From positions 1 to 5,483 of the forward strand of contig JAOUPL010000080.1 of the NCBI GenBank assembly GCA_029879825.1: a stretch of 5,483 nucleotides of DNA. Direction: 5' to 3'. The DNA comes from Candidatus Bathyarchaeota archaeon (GTDB lineage: Archaea > Thermoproteota > Bathyarchaeia > Bathyarchaeales > Bathyarchaeaceae). The position numbers were made by a program, and so were the translations under genes. Positions 1-3,502 of the stretch are shown here, in pieces. Position 1 is the first letter of the stretch. Each line of letters starts with the position of its first letter. The notes beneath the pieces were generated by a model. The model had not been told where the DNA came from, did no database searches, and was given only the letters and a program-made list of their open reading frames with translations.

Positions 1-114
1 TGGCTCTCGATAAAGATATGCTTACTCGGCACCATCGCAATTGGAGGAGTCGGCTTCCTCATCAAACTCATATCCTTCGCGTTAACGGGCGCCGGAGTAC
101 CAACCACGAGCTGA
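1..114 (+). CDS. secE: Preprotein translocase subunit SecE/Sec61-gamma, C-terminal fragment
   Basis: The frame is open from base 1 and ends at TGA 112-114, followed at once by an in-frame TAA (115-117). It gives 37 residues, WLSIKICLLGTIAIGGVGFL and then IKLISFALTG plus a short polar tail. This is one hydrophobic membrane helix (about residues 6-29) with the glycine-rich 'IGxxGFLIKLI' character of the last helix of archaeal SecE/Sec61-gamma, which clamps the two halves of SecY in the membrane. The usual archaeal protein is about 55-75 residues, so the amphipathic N-terminal part lies left of the window. Its place 5 nt before nusG/spt5 supports the call, because secE-nusG-rpl11 is a widely kept order in archaea and bacteria. 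The fragment is short and overlaps, in another frame, a spurious upstream extension of nusG. Confidence 0.85.
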   Translation, partial: WLSIKICLLGTIAIGGVGFLIKLISFALTGAGVPTTS

Positions 115-119
115 TAATT

Positions 120-596
120 ATGGGCGAAGAAGAGAAGTTTTCAACTGCGGTCTTCGCAGTGCGAACCACAGCAGGGCAAGAGAAAAACGTGGCAAACCTC
201 ATTGAGGCTAGGGTTGGAATGGACAAGTTACCTATAAAAGCCATACTCGTGCCGGAAATGTTGAAAGGCTACGTTTTTGTTGAAGCCGACGGGCCGCACT
301 CCGTAGAGAAGGCTATAGCTGGAATCAGACACGTGAGGTCCAGAGTCCCGGGAGTCGTGACATTCCCAGAAGTCGAACGCTACATTGTTGTAAAACCAGT
401 GATCGAAGAGCTGGACGAAGACGACATTGTCGAAATTGTGGGAGGGCCCTTCAAAGGAATGAGGGCCAAAATCACAAGAGTCGACAAAACAAAAGAAGAG
501 GTAACCCTTGAGTTGTTAGAAGCGACTTTCACTCTACCCATTACAGTTCACGCCGACTACGTGAAACTCGTCGAGAAGGCGAAGAAGGAAGGGTGA
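120..596 (+). CDS. spt5: Transcription elongation factor Spt5 (archaeal NusG)
   Basis: A 158-residue protein, close to the usual archaeal Spt5 length of about 150. The NGN domain covers about residues 9-93, with FAVRTTAGQEKNV at 12-24 and LKGYVFVEA at 48-56, the conserved strand that docks on the RNA polymerase clamp. The KOW domain follows (about 98-150) with DDIVEIVGGPFKGMRAKI at 101-118. With Spt4, Spt5 closes the clamp over the DNA cleft and promotes processive elongation; the KOW domain is thought to contact the ribosome or other partners. The frame is open further upstream (Met at 18), but that extension is SecE sequence in another frame and does not look like NGN. ATG 120 gives the family N-terminus and sits 5 nt after the secE stop, with no clear Shine-Dalgarno site, so translation may depend on coupling to secE. 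rpl11 starts 3 nt downstream. Confidence 0.95.
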   Translation: MGEEEKFSTAVFAVRTTAGQEKNVANLIEARVGMDKLPIKAILVPEMLKGYVFVEADGPHSVEKAIAGIRHVRSRVPGVVTFPEVERYIVVKPVIEELDEDDIVEIVGGPFKGMRAKITRVDKTKEEVTLELLEATFTLPITVHADYVKLVEKAKKEG

Positions 597-599
597 GAA

Positions 600-1091
600 A
601 TGGGTGAAAAGAAGGTTATTGAAGCGTTGGTGAGCGGTGGACAAGCAACCGCCGGGCCTCCATTGGGACCAGCCCTTGGACCGCTAGGCGTCAACGTTCT
701 CGTCATCGTGAATAAAATCAACGAAATTACTAAAGATTACTCCGGCATGAAGGTGCCAGTGAAAGTCATTGTAGACGCTGAAACAAAAGAGTTTGAGGTG
801 AGTGTAGGCACCCCCACAACCTCCGCGTTGATCGTCAGCGAGTTGGGAGTCAAGAAAGGCTCAGGGGCACAAAAAACCGAAAAAATAGGAAACCTGTCCA
901 TGGAACAAGTCGTGCGCATAGCCAAAGTCAAAGGCACTGAACTCTTAGCCAAGAACCTAAAGGCTGCGGTTAAAGAAGTTTTGGGAAGCTGCGTGAGCAT
1001 GGGCGCAACGGTGGAAGACAAAGATCCACGGGAAGTTCAAAGGGAAATCGATGAAGGAAAACACGACGCATTGCTAAAAGAAAGGGAATAA
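600..1091 (+). CDS. rpl11: Large-subunit ribosomal protein L11 (uL11)
   Basis: A 163-residue uL11 of typical archaeal length. The N-terminal domain has the proline/glycine-rich signature PPLGPALGPLGVNV at residues 20-33, which forms the face where translation factors meet the ribosome. The C-terminal domain (about 70-145) binds the 23S rRNA GTPase centre; it contains TPTTSALI at 71-78 and LGSCVSMGATVEDKDPREV at 128-146, close to the archaeal GTCVSMGV consensus. uL11 sits at the base of the L10/L12 stalk and helps stimulate factor GTPases. ATG 600 lies 3 nt after the spt5 stop; GGTGA (592-596), overlapping that stop codon, is a plausible but close Shine-Dalgarno match, so translation is probably coupled to spt5. 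It is the last gene before the 50-base promoter gap, so it probably belongs to the secE-spt5 transcript. Confidence 0.97.
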   Translation: MGEKKVIEALVSGGQATAGPPLGPALGPLGVNVLVIVNKINEITKDYSGMKVPVKVIVDAETKEFEVSVGTPTTSALIVSELGVKKGSGAQKTEKIGNLSMEQVVRIAKVKGTELLAKNLKAAVKEVLGSCVSMGATVEDKDPREVQREIDEGKHDALLKERE

Positions 1092-1092
1092 C

Positions 1093-1106
1093 AAGATTTT
1101 TATAAT
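1093..1106 (+). promoter_or_regulatory. TATA-box promoter for rpl1-rpl10-rpl12
   Basis: The 50-base gap between rpl11 and rpl1 carries AAGATTTTTATAAT, a good archaeal TATA box with a purine-rich stretch before it that could act as a BRE. A start about 26 nt after the box centre would fall near 1126-1130, leaving a leader of about 12-16 nt before ATG 1142. That leader has GAGG at 1130-1133, 8 nt from the start codon. The first 12 bases are identical to the promoter before the 3253-3347 hairpin. The transcription start itself is inferred, not seen. Confidence 0.7.
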
Positions 1107-1141
1107 CGACTCTTATACGTCTCTGGCGCGAGGCTTCAAAC

Positions 1142-1792
1142 ATGCCATTAAACATGAAAGGTATCCTTGACGCAGTAAAGGAAGCTAAAGACAAGTCTAA
1201 AAAGAGAAACTTTGCCCAATCCTTAGAGCTTGCCATAAACCTGCAGGATGTTGACCCAAAAAAGACTGGAAGTAGAATTCAAGAACTCATCGAGCTTCCC
1301 TATCCCTTAGGAAAGGAAAGCAAGATATGCGTCATCGCCTCCGGTGAACTGGCCTTAAAAGCCAAAAAGGCAGGAGCTAATTTGGTTATTGAAAGAAACG
1401 ACCTTGAAGCCTTAATGGGTGATAAGAAAAAACAAAAAGAACTTGCGAAGACCTATGACTTTTTCATCGCCGAAGCTCCACTCATGCCCCTTGCAGGGAA
1501 GAGCCTCGGCGCAACTCTAGGACCTAGGGGGAAGATGCCGACTCCGGTGCCTCCGACGGTCAACATAAAGGACCAGATTGAAAAGCATCGAAAAATGGTT
1601 TTTTTAAGGATGCGGGATCAGCCAGTTCTTCAATGCCGTGTTGGAAACGAAAACATGGCAGATGAGGAAATAGCTGAAAACATTCAAGCAGTTGTGAGAA
1701 GGATCGAGGGGAAACTTAGAAGAGGAATCAAAAACATTAACTCAATTCACCTTAAAACCGCAATGGGTACACCGGTCAAAGTAGCCATGTAG
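1142..1792 (+). CDS. rpl1: Large-subunit ribosomal protein L1 (uL1)
   Basis: A 216-residue uL1, matching archaeal L1 proteins of about 210-220. Family marks in order: ILDAVKEAKDKSKKRNFAQS at 8-27 (the conserved N-terminal helix and the Phe/Gln region that contacts RNA), YDFFIAEAPLMPLAGKSLG at 105-123, LGPRGKMPTPVP at 126-137 (the signature of domain II) and AMGTPVKV at 207-214 for the archaeal TMGPAVKV ending. uL1 forms the mobile L1 stalk that guides deacylated tRNA out of the E site. In Methanococcus, L1 also represses its own L1-L10-L12 operon by binding its mRNA just inside the coding region; the same gene order and promoter position make this possible here, though I could not pick out the binding fold. 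ATG 1142 is preferred over ATG 1154 because GAGG (1130-1133) is well spaced from it, but both ATGs lie in the same AAACATG repeat. Confidence 0.97.
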   Translation: MPLNMKGILDAVKEAKDKSKKRNFAQSLELAINLQDVDPKKTGSRIQELIELPYPLGKESKICVIASGELALKAKKAGANLVIERNDLEALMGDKKKQKELAKTYDFFIAEAPLMPLAGKSLGATLGPRGKMPTPVPPTVNIKDQIEKHRKMVFLRMRDQPVLQCRVGNENMADEEIAENIQAVVRRIEGKLRRGIKNINSIHLKTAMGTPVKVAM

Positions 1793-1801
1793 GGAGAATC
1801 C

Positions 1802-2695
1802 ATGACACTCCGTCAAACGACAGTGGCAAAAGCCGAAGCGGTCCAAGAAATAAAGGACTTTCTGCAGCAGTACAATGCTGTTGGAGTTGCCAGCCTGCAA
1901 AAGGTTAGGGCTGCCCAACTTCAAGAGTTAAAGAGAAAACTGGAAAAAAGCGCCTATCTCCGCGTTGTCAAGAACACTATAATTAAAAGGGCGATTGCCG
2001 AATGCAAAGATAAGCCTAGACTTGAAAATCTTGAAGAACACCTGGCAGGATCCAACATTTTCCTTTTCACCAACCTCAACCCCTTCAAACTTGTGCTTCT
2101 CCTTGAAAGAAGCAGGGTGAAGACAACAGCGAAGGCTGGGGACATTGCTGCCTTTGACATCACCATCCCGTCTGGAAACACGGGATTGCCTCCAGGCCCG
2201 ATCATCAGCCAATTCACCGCCGTAGGTTTGCCCACGAGAATAGAGGGTGGAAGCGTTTGGGTGTCGCGAGACACTATGGTGGCGAAGAAGGGAGATGTTA
2301 TAACAGCGCGACTCGCAAGCGTGCTTTCGAAGCTTGGAATAAAACCCGTGGAGGTTGGTCTCACCTTGAAGGCTGTTTACGACGAAGGCCTAATCATAGT
2401 TGAAGAACAACTGCGGCTGAATCTTGGTGAGGTTCGGCGAAGCATAGAGGAAGCGCATGCCTATGCCTTCAATTTGTCCGTGAACGCCGCGTATCCCCTT
2501 CCAGAAAACATTGTATTTCTTCTTCAAACAGCTCATCAAAAAGCCTATGGACTGGCGTTAAACGCGGGAATACCCAACCCCGACACCATAAAGGATCTTA
2601 TCAGAAGAGCGCATACAGAAATGTTAAGTTTAAGTGCGAGATTAGCTACGGTAAACAAAAAGACCGTACTTGAAAGTTCGGTTCAGAAAGGTTGA
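1802..2695 (+). CDS. rpl10: Large-subunit stalk protein L10/P0 (uL10), short form
   Basis: A 297-residue archaeal P0. Residues 1-107 form the rRNA-binding domain that sits on L11 and 23S rRNA (LRVVKNTIIKRAI at 53-65). Residues about 109-182 are the extra domain found in archaeal and eukaryotic P0 but not in bacterial L10, with PSGNTGLPPGPI at 123-134, GLPTRIEGGSVWVSRDTMVA at 142-161 and LSKLGIKPVEVGL at 175-187. The helical spine follows (about 225-285), where L12 dimers dock. Many archaeal and eukaryotic P0 proteins continue into an acidic tail ending like L12 in GLGALFG; this one stops at VLESSVQKG without it. The bases after the stop do not encode a frameshifted tail. AGGGAG (1791-1796), overlapping the rpl1 stop, is the ribosome binding site 5 nt before ATG 1802, so the two genes are probably translationally coupled. 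Confidence 0.96.
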   Translation: MTLRQTTVAKAEAVQEIKDFLQQYNAVGVASLQKVRAAQLQELKRKLEKSAYLRVVKNTIIKRAIAECKDKPRLENLEEHLAGSNIFLFTNLNPFKLVLLLERSRVKTTAKAGDIAAFDITIPSGNTGLPPGPIISQFTAVGLPTRIEGGSVWVSRDTMVAKKGDVITARLASVLSKLGIKPVEVGLTLKAVYDEGLIIVEEQLRLNLGEVRRSIEEAHAYAFNLSVNAAYPLPENIVFLLQTAHQKAYGLALNAGIPNPDTIKDLIRRAHTEMLSLSARLATVNKKTVLESSVQKG

Positions 2696-2718
2696 AAAGG
2701 CAGTATAATGGAAAAGAT

Positions 2719-2724
2719 GGAGGG
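2719..2724 (+). promoter_or_regulatory. Shine-Dalgarno site that fixes the rpl12 start
   Basis: GGAGGG lies 7-8 nt before ATG 2732, which is where archaeal L12 proteins begin (MEYVYAA). The two in-frame ATGs further left, 2708 and 2717, would make this site part of the coding sequence and add eight or five non-family residues. ATG 2708 has only a weaker AAAGG at 2696-2700. Confidence 0.75.
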
Positions 2725-2731
2725 AAAGAAT

Positions 2732-3049
2732 ATGGAATACGTGTATGCTGCAATGCTTCTTCACAAGGCTGGAAAAGAAATTAACGAAAAAAATCTAACA
2801 GACGTGCTCACAGCTGCTGGCGTAAACGCAGACCCTGTCAGACTAAAAGCCCTAGTGGCCTCCCTCGCCGAAGTTGACATCGACGAGGCGATCAAAACTT
2901 CACCGGCGTTAATGACCGCAACACCAGCACCTACCGCTCCTGCGCCAGCTCCAGAAAAGAAACCAGCAAAAGAAGAGAAGAAAAAGGAAGAAGAGGAGAA
3001 AGAGAAGGAAGAAGCTGCACTGGAAGGTCTCGGCGCTCTATTCGGATAA
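2732..3049 (+). CDS. rpl12: Large-subunit stalk protein L12/P1
   Basis: With the start at ATG 2732 the protein has 105 residues, the usual archaeal P1 length. Residues 1-57 ([17 protein letters not shown] onward) form the helical dimerisation domain that docks on the P0 spine. Residues about 62-76 are an Ala/Pro hinge, 75-95 a Lys/Glu-rich charged stretch, and the protein ends in EGLGALFG, the hydrophobic tail that binds elongation factors 1A and 2 and recruits them to the ribosome. This L12 type is unrelated in sequence to bacterial L7/L12. It is the last gene of the rpl1-rpl10-rpl12 unit, 36 nt after rpl10. An alternative start at 2708 gives 113 residues; I reject it because of the Shine-Dalgarno site at 2719-2724 and the family N-terminus. 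Since P0 here has no such tail, L12 is the only carrier of the factor-binding motif in this stalk. Confidence 0.95.
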   Translation: MEYVYAAMLLHKAGKEINEKNLTDVLTAAGVNADPVRLKALVASLAEVDIDEAIKTSPALMTATPAPTAPAPAPEKKPAKEEKKKEEEEKEKEEAALEGLGALFG

Positions 3050-3055
3050 TTGCAC

Positions 3056-3070
3056 GGAAACACTGTTTCC
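3056..3070 (+). terminator. Small hairpin after rpl12, weak terminator candidate
   Basis: GGAAAC (3056-3061) and GTTTCC (3065-3070) form a perfect 6-bp stem with a 3-nt loop, 7 nt after the rpl12 stop. It could protect or end the ribosomal mRNA. Archaeal termination usually uses runs of five or more T; none follows here within about 100 bases, so a terminator role is doubtful. Confidence 0.3.
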
Positions 3071-3141
3071 TTCAATGCACCATAATTACTATTGATGACA
3101 ACTTTCCAAGAGGTCTGTGACAAAACAAATCTCCTTACGCA

Positions 3142-3149
3142 TTATAAAA
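3142..3149 (+). promoter_or_regulatory. Weak TATA-like element
   Basis: TTATAAAA resembles an archaeal TATA box and would start transcription near 3171, before the 3178-3194 hairpin. The region is AT-rich, so a chance match is possible; it could be an extra promoter for the hairpin RNA or alaS. Confidence 0.3.
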
Positions 3150-3216
3150 CCTGTCTAATTAAAAATCATTGAAAATTGGTGGAAACTATCCGCCATAAAC
3201 TGAATTAAAATATGGA

Positions 3217-3228
3217 AAGATTTTTATA
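3217..3228 (+). promoter_or_regulatory. TATA-box promoter of the 3253-3347 hairpin RNA
   Basis: AAGATTTTTATA repeats exactly the 12-base core of the rpl1 promoter (1093-1104) and is preceded by GGA (3214-3216), giving a purine-rich BRE-like flank. A start 26-27 nt after the box centre (3225-3226) falls at about 3252-3253, the first base of the long stem. This agreement is the main reason to think the hairpin is transcribed as its own RNA or lies at the very 5' end of an alaS transcript. Confidence 0.6.
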
Positions 3229-3252
3229 GAACTTAATTCCATTCACGTTTTT

Positions 3253-3347
3253 GTAAAAGTTGGAGATGCGCAGTGGCCATTACTTAACTCCTTTCTCTCT
3301 CAGCGAGTTTCTGTTTTTGGTCAGTTGCGCATTACTCCAACTTTTAC
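3253..3347 (+). ncRNA. Candidate small structured RNA (long hairpin)
   Basis: The two ends of this 95-base segment are inverted repeats. GTAAAAGTTGGAG (3253-3265) pairs with CTCCAACTTTTAC (3335-3347) over 13 perfect bp. ATGCGCA (3266-3272) pairs with TGCGCAT (3326-3332) over 7 perfect bp, leaving a 2-nt bulge (TA, 3333-3334). After a small internal loop, TGGCCA (3274-3279) pairs with TGGTCA (3318-3323) with one G-U pair. The top may close further through AACTC (3286-3290) and GAGTT (3305-3309). A run of 14 pyrimidines (3288-3301) lies in the top part. A TATA box is placed to start transcription at the stem base, and TTTT (3356-3359) follows the 3' end. It is not a tRNA, has no box C/D pair that I can find, and lacks the pocket and ACA end of an H/ACA guide. 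It could instead be an alaS leader element or a miniature inverted-repeat element. Confidence 0.5.
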
Positions 3348-3355
3348 GTTGCGTC

Positions 3356-3364
3356 TTTTATAAA
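3356..3364 (+). promoter_or_regulatory. alaS: Probable alaS promoter (TATA box)
   Basis: TTTTATAAA, directly after the hairpin, is a good TATA box. Transcription would start near 3385, giving an alaS leader of about 115-120 nt. The same T-run could also serve as the end signal of the hairpin RNA. BRE-like bases before it are poor (GTTGCGTC), so it may be weaker than the 3217 promoter. Confidence 0.5.
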
Positions 3365-3450
3365 TCTATATTCTAGTCGTGATCCTAGTCTTAGGGAGGA
3401 AGAAGGGGAAATTTTAAGTTACTTTGTACAACAATTTAAATTCTTCTTTA

Positions 3451-3469
3451 GACTTCTACTCTTGAAGTC
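3451..3469 (+). other. Small hairpin in the alaS leader
   Basis: GACTTC (3451-3456) and GAAGTC (3464-3469) form a perfect 6-bp stem with a 7-nt loop, 21 nt before the alaS Shine-Dalgarno site. It might modulate translation, but a 6-bp stem can arise by chance. Confidence 0.3.
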
Positions 3470-3490
3470 GCTTGGGTTTCCATGTCTGTT

Positions 3491-3499
3491 GGAGGATGA
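3491..3499 (+). promoter_or_regulatory. alaS: Strong Shine-Dalgarno site that fixes the alaS TTG start
   Basis: GGAGGATGA is a near-complete match to the archaeal anti-Shine-Dalgarno sequence, with GGAGG 7 nt before TTG 3503. The TGA at 3497-3499 inside it is in frame with alaS, so no start further left can be used. Confidence 0.8.
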
Positions 3500-3502
3500 G
3501 GG

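Larger units (their letters stand above)
3050..3502 (+). other. Gene-free regulatory region between rpl12 and alaS
   Basis: This 453-base stretch has no convincing protein gene on either strand. It is AT-rich in its first 200 bases. In order it contains a small hairpin just after rpl12 (3056-3070), a weak TATA-like box (3142-3149), a 6-bp hairpin GGTGGA/TCCGCC at 3178-3194 with a 5-nt loop, a strong TATA box (3217-3228), a 95-base inverted repeat (3253-3347), another TATA box (3356-3364), a purine run at 3394-3411, a second small hairpin (3451-3469) and the alaS ribosome binding site (3491-3495). The number of promoter-like elements and their spacing suggest a small RNA gene plus the alaS promoter and leader. 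Confidence 0.7.

Noticed and set aside
18..119. N-terminal extension of spt5 to an upstream in-frame ATG at 18
   Set aside because: These bases encode the SecE membrane helix in another frame, and the extra residues are unlike Spt5. ATG 120 gives the normal family start and length.
1954..2364. Minus-strand frame of 136 codons inside rpl10
   Set aside because: It lies wholly within a well-supported P0 gene and shows no recognisable domain.
2761..3123. Minus-strand frame of 120 codons across rpl12
   Set aside because: It is the mirror of the rpl12 Lys/Glu-rich stretch, giving Ser/Phe runs, and has no family resemblance.
3092..3203. Box C-like TTGATGA (3092-3098) with a later CTGA (3200-3203), a possible C/D guide RNA
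   Set aside because: The boxes are over 100 bases apart, too far for an archaeal C/D RNA, the first base of box C is wrong, and no flanking stem or internal D'/C' pair is visible.
3253..3347. Inverted repeat as a miniature transposable element
   Set aside because: No direct repeats of target DNA flank the arms at the expected places, and the promoter spacing fits an RNA gene better. A genome-wide copy count would be needed to exclude it fully.
3266..3376. 36-codon ORF beginning inside the hairpin, with many hydrophobic residues
   Set aside because: Its ATG directly touches GGAG with no spacing, lies in a strong stem, and the frame largely follows the inverted repeat. I see no family resemblance. 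It remains a minor alternative to the RNA reading.
3424..3465. TTG-started 13-codon leader peptide in the alaS leader
   Set aside because: The nearest Shine-Dalgarno site (3395-3399) is about 24 nt away, and the peptide has no alanine codons that would suggest attenuation.
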